DNA from: Pyrrhosoma nymphula | Taxonomy: Eukaryota > Arthropoda > Insecta > Odonata > Coenagrionidae | Direction of reading: 5' to 3' | NCBI GenBank assembly: GCA_963573305.1 | Contig: OY754331.1 | Location: 93,549,434 to 93,613,433, forward strand | DNA length: 64,000 bases | Shown here: one piece after another, positions 33,041-44,561 of the stretch | Numbering within the stretch: position 1 is the first letter of the stretch | How the letters are laid out: each line of letters starts with the position of its first letter | Translations under genes and position numbers: made by a program | The notes under the pieces: model-generated | Told to the model about the DNA's origin: nothing | What the model saw: the letters and a program-made list of their open reading frames with translations, nothing else | Database searches by the model: none

Positions 33041-34764
33041 GCATTCCACCCTGCGTGGCATGACCCCAACGCAGCGTAGGTAGCCACCTATCCGAAGGCC
33101 GTCGAAAATGGCCGTCGAAAATGGCCCTCGAATGGCCGTCGAAAATCTGACCATCCCCTCCCGAGTCTCTGGCCATTAGGACGGAAATGAAACCTGTTAC
33201 TTGCCGGGGACTCAGGGACCTGCAAAACTCGGAGGGGTCTGCAACCAAATAATATTAATTTGTTCCAAAAGATCACAAAATACATTGGTCTTGGGAAATC
33301 CATCAAAGCACAAATAAAGAGAATATGTATGCATACTATTAAATTGCATAAAAATTAATGAAGATAAATACATCGTCGCAGCGGAAACAAATCAACTAAC
33401 TAATTATTACATAATGCATAGGTACTTAGTTCGTAGGTGAAACTATTATTTTCGCCGCGACGATGACCAGAAAATGTCATACATATATACATCTTCATTT
33501 AAATATTGCATGACTAATTCCTGTATTTATATTACTTGTAATATTACCTACCTTGCTTTGCATGCTCATTTCGAGGAACTAATCTCAATGCTTTCATCTT
33601 TATTGCGTCCTTCAAATTAGAGTAATCGAGCGGGCTCATTCTTTCTTTGCCTGGTAAAGCAATACGCCTTCACAAAAACCGTATCATCCTCACAGATGGA
33701 TTTCCTTCCTAGAAAAGCCTCGCGCTACCGCGACTTACCGCAAACTTGAAGCCGCAACTTATATATTTCACATTTGAATATGTATTTATCAAATATGAGT
33801 TTGAAATTCTCGGCTACTTAAAACAGCATATCTACATAAGGTGCCAGTAAGCCATAGATCTGTAATCCAGATAATGACAATGGAGAACATATGCATTGTC
33901 AGTGTTCTTTAATTCTTTTAAACCAGCGGAGCGTAGCAATCAACGCGAGTAAATAACTGCCTATTATTTCCTCCTTGCGAAGGACTGGGTTCACGATGAC
34001 CTTAAGGGGTCGTGTAAAAACTACGTTACCGTTTTCGGGTTACCGTTGTTTCTTTTTAACTCTCCCCCCCCTTTCGTTGACAACCGTAGTATTTTTTCCA
34101 CCACCCCTCCGACATGTAATGTTGTCTCTACAATTGACATTTTCAATTCAAAAATGTTTTCTCAATTTGCGAGTCTTTTTAGGGATAGGTTGAAATAAGG
34201 TAAATAAAGTAGTCTAACTAGATGTAATAAAACTTAGTGATCTCAATTGAAACCAGAAATATGTATTTTTCTATTCTAAAAATCAACCAAGAATCACGGC
34301 GCAAGGCGCAGTGTCCATCTACTTTGTTCTCTCCCCTCCCCATATTTCTCATAGAAGCTTGGGGTCTAAGGAACACCCCGCACGCCCTTATTCATGTTAA
34401 ACTAGCTGTAGTATTGTCGACGCGATTTTGACGACTAAGAAACGTAAACATTCGCATGGTAACAGTTACGTAACTTTGAGAAAACCCCTTCCCTCCTCCC
34501 TCTAGTTACCCACCGTAGGTTTTTAGGCGACCCCCTCCCCCCTCCCTAAGTTAGTTAAGTAGGTAGTTTATGAACAACCCCTAAGAGACTCGGGAAAGTT
34601 TTCCCTATAATCCTTGCGTTAGAAATGCCTAACACTCCTAGACTAAACCTGAAAAGGCTTCATGGGTTCATTATGAGCAAACTTATAGAAATAAACATTA
34701 TAATCAGGATATTTTTGCTTCATTTGGAGATTTCGAAAAGGCGTGAACCAGAGTAAATTTAAAA
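33041..34764. repeat. No gene; short tandem repeat GGCCGTCGAAAAT
   Basis: At 33097-33148 a 13-14 bp unit (GGCCGTCGAAAAT) occurs four times, one copy shortened (GGCCCTCGAAT). The remainder is AT-rich with C-rich patches (34060-34110, 34490-34540) and no supported gene. Confidence 0.6.
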
Positions 34765-35290
34765 AAAAGTGCAGATACTCGGGGAAATTGAACTAGCTTG
34801 GCGAGATGGGAGACTTAATCGTTACTTTTATATGGCCATGAAGGCACCGGTGAGGGTGGCTGACGGTGACGGTGAAATCGAGGTGGGCAAAATAAGTCGC
34901 GGAGTAAGGCTAGGGTTTCCGTTGTTGCCTTCGCTCTTTGACATTAGCTAGATGTGACAATCACAGTAAGAGGCCATCTGTTAAAGTCGATTAGGTTGGT
35001 GGAAGACCAGCAGTAGTTCAGTCGATCTACCATGACATTACAAGCTCTTGTTAATGCATTACAATATCGGGGCGGGAAATAAGGAATTAACATAAATCAT
35101 AAGAAAACAAAAGTAATGAGTATCCCTTAGACAAAGAATGCGAAGCTGGTCATAAAAGTAGGAGGGCACAAAGTGGAGGAGGTTGAGCAATTTTATTAGT
35201 TGCTTGGGTAGTACGCTATAGTAGTAGGTACGCTAGAAGAGATTGGGCATATTATCAAACACTTGAGGAGGAGAATAGCGTTAGCCATGA
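34765..35290 (+). pseudogene. RTE-like reverse transcriptase fragment
   Basis: The plus-strand frame from 34769 carries LNRYFYMAMKAPVRVADGDG and then GKISRGVRLGFPLLPSLFDI, equivalent to the GVRQGCPLSPxLFNI motif of RT. After a stop, a decayed FADDQ-like block (VDDQQ), then INHKKTKVMSI, LVIKVGGHKVEEVEQFY and HIIKHLRRRIALAM follow to about 35290. The order and spacing match the element at 44.1-46.7 kb (INHKKTKVMIF, IRVGGQKIDLAEQFTYLGS), so it is an older relative. Many stops and frameshifts; both ends are truncated or lost. Confidence 0.75.
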
Positions 35291-38064
35291 TCAACTTGTA
35301 CGTGCTGGTATCTGTTGGCAAGCTCGGTCACGCCACTCATTGCCATGTAGTGAGCTAAAAATTTATGCTGGCACTACATGCTGTTAATAAGGGGAGGGAT
35401 ATTTGATGAATAGGAAAGGATTGCGACTAAAAGAAGAATGAGACGATGTCTGAATTACCACGGTGGAATGGAGGCCCCTTCTTGCCTCAGCAGAAGAGTC
35501 TACAAGAAATACTCAAGGACGGAAAAGTGTTTCTTGTCCCTTTTTCCGCCTACGTTCTCGATTCAGCCGAAATCCAGGAGTATGCTGTCCGGCCGAAATG
35601 ATTTACGCGAAGTATGTTATTCCACCACGATTGACCGCTACGTATTTGAGATTCGTGCAAGGGGACAGGAAATAAGGCAGCATGCACTAAATCTTCGATT
35701 TCAGCTCTGCCTATTTCAATTACCCTAAATCTAAATTACTTATCATTTTACTTCCAAAGGGATTTGATTATATTTGTGGGAGTAATTTCAGGCTAAGATA
35801 TTAGTAATAGGTGAAGCCTAAGTGTGAGAAGCCATCGATCAGAAGTAAAAACAAACGTAACTACAGGAACTCGTTCACAGGACCTTAAACGAACACAAAA
35901 AAATCGGAATAGCAGAGAAATGTTGGGATATTAAAAAAAAACGGAAAAATTGTAGCAGCGGAGAGAACTGTAGATGCCATATTCAAAAGAAGAAAAGAGC
36001 CAGGATTAAGATATCACAGAAAGATCGAGGAAGACTCCAATAATTGAATAAGGTATGATTGATTACGTAGGAAGAATGAAATCAATAAATTAAAGAACTT
36101 AGGCGAAAAATGCAAAAGGGCAAACTAAAGTTGGTAGAGAAGACAATACGAAGAAATGGAATACTCAAATTATACTAACAAGTACAGGAGATGGAAAGTG
36201 GTCCTCTAACCAGAAGAGAACCAGGGGAATTATGAAGACGTACGATAGAGATAATGGGAAAAGCACTCATAAATGGAAATCGTTGAAAAGACCGTGCTGA
36301 AGAATAACCACGCCCCAGAAATACCACTTGTCATTTTTTTCAAATTACATTTTGAAATGTGCAAAAATTAACGATAACTAAACACAGGCCTAGAATTTAT
36401 GATTGATACGCATTTATTTCATATTACAACAACAAAGAGTTTCTATATTGTAAATCAAAGTAGTATTTGCTTGCAGAAATTTGTGAAATAACAATGAATC
36501 ATCTACCCACCTTACCTTATGAATGGTTATACTTCCGTCCTTACTTTTGAGATATGAATTGTTAATATTGACGAAAATTTTATAAAATAATTAAGAAATA
36601 AAAAAGGGAATTTACCACAGATAAAGTAAACAACGGAACACATATACCATATCAGCTAATTATTCATAATGTTTCAATTTGTGTTGGAATCTATTAAAAA
36701 AAGAGGTAGCTGAACAAGGTGCTACATACCGAATAGTTATTGATTAGATAAAAACAAAGAAGTACTGCAAAGCAACTTTGGCGATAGCAACGCTAAAAGG
36801 TAGACAAACGCTATGCCATCTTAAGTTACTTTAGGTGGTCATCTTTCCTGAGGTGGCGCTGAGGTCTATAAAGTTTACACAAGAAATAATATGGGGTAAA
36901 CAATCCGTTAAGAAACTTTTTTAATAGTCTCGAGTTGACTACGAAAAATAAAATTTCCGGGTAATAAAACGTAGAAAAAAATAGTAATTTTTGCAAGGCA
37001 ATATAAATTTATAAATTAAAAGTGTATAATTTTAAGTAATTTTCCATAATTTGTGTTCTTGCAAAATCAAATTATTACTCGTTGGTTAACAAAGTCAAAA
37101 ATGATACTTTGTTTCTTAGTGTCTCGAGTTTTAAAGACGTAGCGGTCACGATTATCCAACTTCTACCGTGCTGGAATAATAAACATAGGTACTCCGCGAA
37201 ACTCATTTCAGCCGTGCCGGATGTTCATGGATTTCGGCCGAACCAAAAACGTTCGAGTCCATTCGCGTTAACCTGGCCGATGACAACTCGCGATAGAGGG
37301 GAAATAAGTGGAGGAGAGGGGGAACATTGGAGGGGTATCTGCCCGCCGTACGTCATGCGCAGTAAACAATTTAGTTCCGGACTAGTCCAAGTTATTACAA
37401 TTTCACACATCAAGGGGTAGGGTTTTCAAGCCTCTCGTGGTTTACCTCTTCACTGACAGTGTTCTTGCCTCGGCTGACGGACAACATGTGGGCGTAAACA
37501 AGTCAGCCCTTTTGACTTCAGATTTGAAGGGGAACCATCCTCCTCTGTAAAAGTGAGGAAAAACACTAATCCCGCCCGTGGGTATTTCTTGTAGAACCTT
37601 CAACTGGGACGAGATAGGGTCTCCATTCAACCCGAGAACTCAGACAATTCTCCTTAAAATGAGGAACATATCCGCACTCAACATTAACCGTAACTTTCCA
37701 AACCATCATATATTCCTTCACCCCTTATCGCCAATGTACTTAAGGCTAAAAAACTTTTAGTGTATTGAATGGCCGCAAATGGTGTGACAGAGCATGCCCA
37801 CAAACAATAATTGTTTGGGAATATGCGACCTAATTAATGCGAGGACACGTACCAGAAACACTTAAAGTTAGAAGTTAACGCAGCTCCCACAGTTGCTACG
37901 TGAATAGTTTTTGCAATACATGGTAATAACGCAAGACCATTCTACAACTTCGACAGAGTTTTAGTGAATACATTGGAAATTTAACAGTTTCTTGAGAGAA
38001 ATTTACGCTGAAAATACAATTTTTTTTAAACAATTGCAAGATGAGCATGCCTATATCGATCAAT
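35291..38064. other. No recognisable gene
   Basis: No supported feature. A richer-GC patch at 37190-37650 has overlapping frames on both strands without motifs. The stretch 35890-36320 is A-rich and could be the far-decayed 3' end of the neighbouring LINE fragment, but I cannot show it. Confidence 0.45.
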
Positions 38065-38890
38065 AAGAAATGCGACGGTGGGACTCCCTCAGCCCACTCT
38101 TATTCAGTCTTATGTTGGATGAAATAATAGATAACCTATTATGATATTTAATGAAATATGATAAATTAAAAGGGGCTATAAATTACCTCATAATGAAATT
38201 AGGATAATTACTAAAGCTGATTTTTTGATGCTGATCGCTGAGACTAAGGATGAGGTACATCGGCCGTAGTATTATTTAATTAAACAGAAAAAAGAATAAA
38301 GCTAAAGATAAAAATGAGATTTGAGCATGTGACAGAAATGAAGTACTTAGGAGTAAATATAACTAGCTGATTTATGCTTTAGCAAGAAGGGAAAACACGA
38401 ATAGACTAGGCCTTCTAAGTACCAGGTGCCTAATACGGTATGATGTGAAGAAATAAGTACACAGAAAAAGAAACAAACGCTAGAATATATAAACCTATAA
38501 TTAGACCAATATTAAAAATTGCATTGAAGCAAGAGCGACGTCAAAACACACAGATAAATGACCAGAATTAACTAAAATTATGATCCCCGGAAAAATACTC
38601 GGGTGAACAAGAAAAGATTAAATAAGTAATAACAAAAAAGAGAGGAACGAAAAACCACACCCAAAGAAGAAGCGAAGCATATGAGGTAACCATATAAAAA
38701 GAATGGAATGCAACAGGATGGAGAATCCTTTGAGTGATCACTTACCAGAAGGAAAAATAAATGCTGGACAACCTAGTTAGATATGGGAAAATGTTTCTAG
38801 AGAGAATAGATAGGTGAAGGACAGGCTGCATGCTTACAAGAAGATTACAACCACAGCTATGATTTAATTTTGGAATGCAACCCTTTTGTA
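38065..38890 (+). pseudogene. Second non-LTR reverse transcriptase fragment
   Basis: A heavily broken coding trace: VRRWDSLSPLLFSLMLDEII (the RQGDSLSPLLF motif), then a KAKDKNE block, EVLRSKYN/KYLGVNIT-like sequence around 38340-38365, and a run of TNRLGLLSTRCLIRYDVKK, RATSKHTDK, MIPGKIL and KRMECNRMENPLSDHLPEGK. This order is typical of the thumb and C-terminal part of arthropod LINE polymerases, with a final GRPxKRW-like region decayed. It belongs to a different family from the fragment at 34.8 kb. The catalytic YADD region is not intact. Confidence 0.6.
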
Positions 38891-41085
38891 CCGTGCCATA
38901 GACAAAAGAGAACCCGCAAAACACGTCAGCTTATGATGTTAATGCGGTCTGGGATAAAAAACAGCGTCCAATTTCCAAAAGGCAGAATCGCTAAGAATAA
39001 GCGGCCTGTTAAATGCGTTTACAATCAATGTCACATCTGACCCTGTCCTATCACCAGTGTAAGGTTAGTTTGAGTGACATGTCAAAACACATAAAATTCC
39101 ATTAATTTGGCCTCATGATAGAAAGGAAGTCTCATCTTTTTAATGACACCAAAATATCGCAAATCACACCATTTTCGCCCAATACGAGGTTTTAGCCAAA
39201 ATAAATGAAAGCCGTTTCCGTGGGATTTGGTACGGCTGTGCGCTCAAGAGGGGTATAATTAAAAAAAATACTTTAACGAACACCACTTCTGAAAACCAAA
39301 TGACTGCCAGAAATTATTAATGTAACGACTGCCCCGTACTCATAATACCCTCAAAGATTTTTCAATTCAACGATTACCAATTTCCACATTTTTAATTTTT
39401 TGCGAATAATTCCCTTGATGTTCTGGGAACTACAATTTGGGAGGTAATGTTATTTTTCTTTCATGCAAATATTTTACAATAGAGGGTCTATGCGGGTGTA
39501 AAATGTCGTGGAATAATAGCGATTTCTAATGTTGCAAATGTATTTTTGAAAATGGGAATAGACTCGGATATCGTCATTTACTACATAACCTTAGGCTGCG
39601 AAAGCGTTTCCATGGCACGGCGTGAAACAAGTAAGTCATGTTAAAGCCCTTACTTTGAAACTTTAGTCAGTTAGTGTGAAGTTAATTCATAAAAAACGTT
39701 TTTGCGTAAATAGTAATACTTTTATTCACTTCATATTCCTTTAAACTTCTTAAATGTTAAAATAAAATTCGATTATGGTGTCGACTATCACTAAACTCAC
39801 CAACTCAATTTTTCTTGATTAGGAGCAGAAAGGATCTCCGACGCCTTTCTTTCAAGCTGCTTTCACGATTACACTCGTTATCACTAGATGCTTGATGTAT
39901 TATCACTGATTGAAACGGCGATGTTGGAAGAGGATGGATCACTAATCTCGTTGATCGTGCTCACGAATAATCCTCATGAGCGTGTTTTTTTACATTACAC
40001 AGCACTGCGTCACTGGCAATATAAACAGTATTCCACTCAGTCACTAAGCAACATTTAACAGTAACGCAAATTCTCAACCACACTAATATCAATTCTCTCT
40101 TAGAACCAAGAAAATAAGCTCCACAACATCCACTCACGAAGAAGGCATTACGAGATATGCTTCTTCAAGCAAGAAAAACAGCGGAAAAGGCTCGTGGCTT
40201 GACTACCTACTCACCTACTCGCGTCGCCTTATCGTCGACTGGCCGGCAGTCTGGTGCACGCGAGGACAATGGATGTTCTTGCTCAAATCTTCGAATTGAA
40301 TAGATTTACGCTAAACGACCCGTGCAACCCAAGAGCATGATGTACTAGAAACCCTCGAGCCACACGGCATGACATGAACGCCCTTTAACAGAGGATATCC
40401 TACTATCGTCGCAAAAAAGGTAGAACGCTGAACTTTAAGCATTTGTATGAAATTCTGCCGGAGCTCCATAGAGTCGTGTAATATATCGTTTTACTCCTCG
40501 TTTATTTGACTACAAAGTGCATTCATTGAAAAGGGTTTAAATGCAAACGTTTAGCTTCTACGGTCGAAAGAGTGAAGAAAATCACGCGAAAAACTGGGAT
40601 AACGGCGAAACGGTCATCTTCTTCATCTCGTCACGGCCAAAATATTTTATTGGTGCACTTCTTTATTTTTTACGAAGAGAACGACATCTCCGCATTACAA
40701 ATATTCTTTTAAAATTAAATTTTACCCATTCTTTGATTTTTAAAATGGGCGAAAGCTAGATTTCCATTTCCAAGATATAGAAAAATATATCAATATCGAA
40801 GTTACGAATATATCAAGGAAAAAATATTGATAACTTTTCATGTAAGGAAATGTTGAAAATAAACCACAATGAAGAAAATCGCCCCGCGGAAATGCATACT
40901 ACCATTTTTCGCAGTTGGTAATTGTGAAACTCCTGGCCGCACGCCAAATTATGCCAAATTTTCGATGAGATAAAAAAAACATAAGTTCCCCTTAAAAAAT
41001 TCCGTTGTAAATAAATGTATCCATATCAAAGCTATCTGTATTTCCGATTATATCAAAATTTTAAATAAACTGATCGCTAAAAATC
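38891..41085. other. No recognisable gene
   Basis: AT-rich DNA. I looked for a copia 5' LTR and primer-binding site just upstream of 41088 and could not define one. Frames such as 40541-40759 have no known motif. Confidence 0.45.
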
Positions 41086-41087
41086 CC

Positions 41088-42416
41088 CCACTCCACGCGA
41101 CAAGGCGGATCGAGCTGCATACCAGGTCTTGGTTAGAACGATTTAATCTAAAGTGAACGATTGCTCTGCTTGTCGCGTGTGATTCTGCCGGAGACATGTG
41201 GTGTAAACTGCACGCAGTGTTCCAGCAACAAACTAAACAAGCCGCCCACACTGTTCAGGTGGAATATTTTTGGCTTTAACATGAGCCCCGGTGACGATAT
41301 GGTGATGCATATTGCGCGGTTTGAAGGGTTAGTTTTGCGAATGCAGCAGTTAAATGTTAAGCCGGATGAGTCATCGCTGATGGTGAAGTTATTAGACACG
41401 TTACCAGACGAGTACGAAAGTCTACGACATGCATAGTGGGCAAGATCTGAAGATCATCAGACGTTCGCGAATTTGGTGGCAGTGCTGACTTCAGACAAAA
41501 TGCGTCGTTTGGAACGAGCTGAAAGAAAAGAAGAGGTAGTAGCACTAATGACAGTGAAAGCCAAAATTCAAGGGAAAAACGATCGTGCCACCGCGGTGCG
41601 TGAAAGCGGTGATTCAAATAAACAAAAAGGGGAATCCTCGCGTGAGAAAGTAAAAGATAAGAGGAAATTCAAGTGCTATGGTTGTGGTGGAGTAGGACAC
41701 ATGAAACGAGATTGCCCTAATCCAAAACAAAATAGAATGCAGAGTAAAAGCAGTGCATCGTACCATAATGATGGGACTGATCAGGCCTTTATAAGTGAAA
41801 TTTTGAATACAGAAACCATTATTAATGCGTGGGTTGTTGATACCGGAGCCACCGATCACATAACAAACCAAAGAGAATGGTTTTCCTCATTTGAACTATT
41901 TGCTACACCATTGAAAATATTTATTGGTGACAAATCCACTATGGATGCACTTGGGAAAGGGACAATCTATTTCGAATCCTCCGTTGATGGCAAATGGCTA
42001 ACGTGCTATATGGAGAATGTACTGCATGTTCCCACAGCCCGTAGAAATTTGTTTTCCGTTGTTTCTGCCCTTGATAAAGGACTGTCATTTAATTCAACAA
42101 AATGCAAATGTGAATTTCTTAAAGACGACGTAGTAAAAGCTTGTGGTGTGCGGTATGGGCAGTTGTTCAGAATGCTAATCCGTGTGCAGAAACCTGAAGT
42201 ACTAGATGCCAAAGAGATGAATGTAGCATCGAAAGATACACTACAAATTTGGCACGAGCGGCTAGGTCATCAAAATGACATGTTCAAAAGTTTCTCAAAC
42301 AACGAGGTATTGACGTTGCTGAAGATGACGACTTTTGTGGGGCATGCGTTCAGGGGAAACAACACAGGAATAGCTTCTATTCAAGAAGTCGGCGTGCAAA
42401 AGAGCCGGATGAATTG
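41088..42416 (+). pseudogene. Copia gag-protease and integrase N-terminus
   Basis: Gag would form the particle and the protease would process the polyprotein. Gag reads GDMWCKLHAVFQQQTK in one frame, then shifts to NMSPGDDMVMHIARFEGLVL and KLLDTLPDEYESLRHA. A TAG at 41434-41436 interrupts, and the frame 41473-42417 continues with a CCHC zinc knuckle (CYGCGGVGHMKRDC, about 41676-41718). The aspartic protease active site follows as WVVDTGATDHI (about 41832-41862), then the integrase zinc-binding histidines HERLGHQN (about 42252-42275). The CxxC half is out of frame (CGACVQGKQHR), so a frameshift lies near 42330. Part of one polyprotein in life, several pieces here. Confidence 0.88.
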
Positions 42417-43130
42417 ATACACGCTGACGTCTGTGGGCCAATGGAGTGTGAATTACTGGGTGGAGCGCGGTACTTCGTGTGCTTTACGTGCGATTACTCT
42501 AGGCTGCGCATGGTCTACTTTCTCAAGGAGAAAGCGGAAACAGCGCAAAAGATAGCAGAGGTGTTGCAGATTGTGAAGAATCAATGTGAACGACCTGTAC
42601 GAACATTCCAGTGTGATGGTGGTCGCGAGTTTGTCAACCGTGAGGTAGGGAAATTGTTTAAATCAATGGGTGTGGACTTCAGTGTATGTAATCCATATAC
42701 GACAGAGCAAAATGGTTGTGCTGAGCGTAGTTTTAGGACTGTTGTTGAACTCGCCCGTACTATGTTATTGGCGAAGAATTTGCCAAAACTCTTGTGTGCG
42801 GAAGCAGTGAACACTGTTGTGTACGTTCTCAACCGAACAGGTCCAAGTAGCGTGGATGGAAAATCACCTGGACAACAGCTCACCTGGACAAGCTCCATGT
42901 ATTTGGAACTAACTGCTTTGTGCACATACCTTAATTTCATAGAAAAAAATGGGACTCCAAAAGCCAGCGTGGGGTTTTTGTTGGTTATTCTGATAATATA
43001 GATGGCTTTCGAGCGTGGATGAAGCCAGGGAAAAGGGTAGTTCGGAGTGTTGATGTCGTTTTTGAACCTGAGACTGGTGGAGGCCTGCTGACGTTATTCC
43101 CATGTGATTTGAGTGACGGGCAGGAAATTT
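42411..43130 (+). pseudogene. Copia integrase catalytic core
   Basis: Inserts the cDNA into the genome. The frame at 42414-43001 has the DDE core: HADVCGPM with the first D, then FQCDGGREFVNREV with the second D, and TEQNGCAERSFRTV with the E. The GKSPGQQL block that follows is the usual post-core GKTPYE-type motif. A frameshift near 42890-42960 moves the downstream SDNIDGFRAWMKPGKRVVRS segment to another frame, with a stop at about 43134. Confidence 0.87.
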
Positions 43131-43134
43131 TCTA

Positions 43135-44138
43135 GATAGAACCCCTAAATGATACTGATGGCGATAAAAATGATCGTGTAACTGAACCTCCTGAGAAATA
43201 TGAGAAACACTTTCGAGATCGTTCTAAAAATAAGCCTCCTGAACGTCTTATCGAGTTGATGCTGGCTGAGGTTGATGAACCAAGAAACTATTTTGAGGCA
43301 ATGAAATCAGATCAGCGATCACTCTGGGTGAATGCTATGGAGGAAGAGATGTCTTTACTGTAGGAGAACTCGACCTCGACCTTGACCTAGCTACCAGGTA
43401 ATCGCAGATCCATCTCTAATCGATGGGTGTACAAAATAAAACGTGGATCTGATGGAAAAAATTAATCGTTACAAGGCTCGACTAGTTGCACGAGGGTTTA
43501 GCCAGAGAGAAGGAGTGGACTATAATGAGACATTCAGTCCTGTTGCTCGATTTGATACAATTCGAGCTGTCTAGAGTACTGCTGCCAAGGAACGTCTAGA
43601 GTTGGCACAGTTTGATGTCAAGACGGCCTTCTTGAATGGTGTCCTTGATGATGAAATATTCATGGCACAACCCGAGGGGTTTGACGATGGGACAGGTAGA
43701 GTTTGTGAGCTTCACAAAAGTTTGTACGGTCTGAAGCAATTTCCAAGGTGCTGGAACAAACGTTTTAAGGTAGTGCTCAAAGACTTTGGACTCTGTGAGA
43801 GTAAGGCAGATCCTTGCTTATTTTATTGTACAAGTAATAGTGACAAGTTGATTGCTGTCATCTATGTTGATGATGGGCTAGTGGTTGCAACAGATAAATC
43901 TAAAATTAAAGAGTTTCTGCAACGTTTGGAATTAGAATTTAGGATTACCAGTGAACCAGTTGGATATTTCTTGAATAAACAAATCGAGCAAAACATGATG
44001 GGTCAATTTTCATCAATCAAAGTTCATATGCTGAGGAGGTGCTCCGGCGTTTTAGAATGGTGGAAGCAAACTCAGTTTTAACTCCTATTGACCAGTATTT
44101 AAAAGATGAGAACAGGTTAGATGCTGAGACAACAAAGG
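43135..44138 (+). pseudogene. Copia reverse transcriptase
   Basis: Copies the element RNA into DNA. The linker with NYFEAMKSDQRSLWVNAMEE (43288-43350) and VYKIKRGSDG precede the RT start YKARLVARGFSQREGVDYNE, which is cut by a shift near 43460. The frame 43602-44081 carries FDVKTAFLNGVLDDEIFMAQ (first catalytic D), LHKSLYGLKQFPRCWN, and the active site IYVDDGLVVA at about 43860-43890. After EFRITSEP a shift leads to YAEEVLRRFRMVEA. The sequence ends abruptly before RNase H. Confidence 0.88.
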
Positions 44139-44470
44139 AGTGGCAGATAACTGGGAGTAAGCACTTAGTAGTAATAGGGGTTTGGAACGCGGTGGTGGGC
44201 GAAGGAAGAGATGGGCGGGAGGTGGTTGATTACGGGCTAGGAAGGAAAAACGACCGCGGCGAGAAAGCTGTGGAGTTTTGCCGTAGAATTAACCTAGTAA
44301 TTACAAATACATGGTTCAGACATCATCCTCGACGTAGGTACACTTGGAAGAAGCCGGGAGACACAGATAGGTTCTAAATAGATTATATAATGGTTCGTCA
44401 CAGATACAGGAATAGTGTTAAAAGCTCGCATTCTTATCCAGGAGCTGATGCAGACACAGACCACAACTAA
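44139..44470 (+). pseudogene. RTE-like endonuclease, C-terminal part
   Basis: Would nick the target DNA to prime reverse transcription. The visible part begins at VWNAVVGEGRDGREVVDYGL, continues KAVEFCRRINLVITNTWF and HHPRRRYTWKKPGD, then past a stop at 44377 reads DYIMVRHRYRNSVKSS and ends in the DTDHN (SDH-type) active-site motif near 44455-44470. The N-terminal half with the catalytic E and the first D/N residues is lost through 5' truncation. The WNAxVG and SDH motifs identify the APE-like family used by RTE, CR1 and jockey LINEs. Confidence 0.85.
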
Positions 44471-44561
44471 TAAGTCATGAAATGTCGGGCAAAACTGAAA
44501 AAGATAGGAATGGGAAGGAAGGTACGAAAGTGGAATACGGAGGCATTAATTAACTGGGGCA

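Larger units (their letters stand above)
41088..44138 (+). mobile_element. Ty1/copia retrotransposon, truncated at both ends
   Basis: The order gag, protease, integrase, reverse transcriptase is that of Ty1/copia (integrase before RT). LTRs are not visible. At the 5' side the gag homology starts at about 41088. At the 3' side the coding sequence stops after RT at about 44138 (LDAETTKE), where RNase H should follow, and unrelated RTE-like sequence begins. Stops and frameshifts are spread through it, so it is dead. Confidence 0.88.

Noticed and set aside
40560..41087. Copia 5' LTR
   Set aside because: No direct repeat of this stretch exists downstream, and no TG..CA boundaries with a primer-binding site were found.
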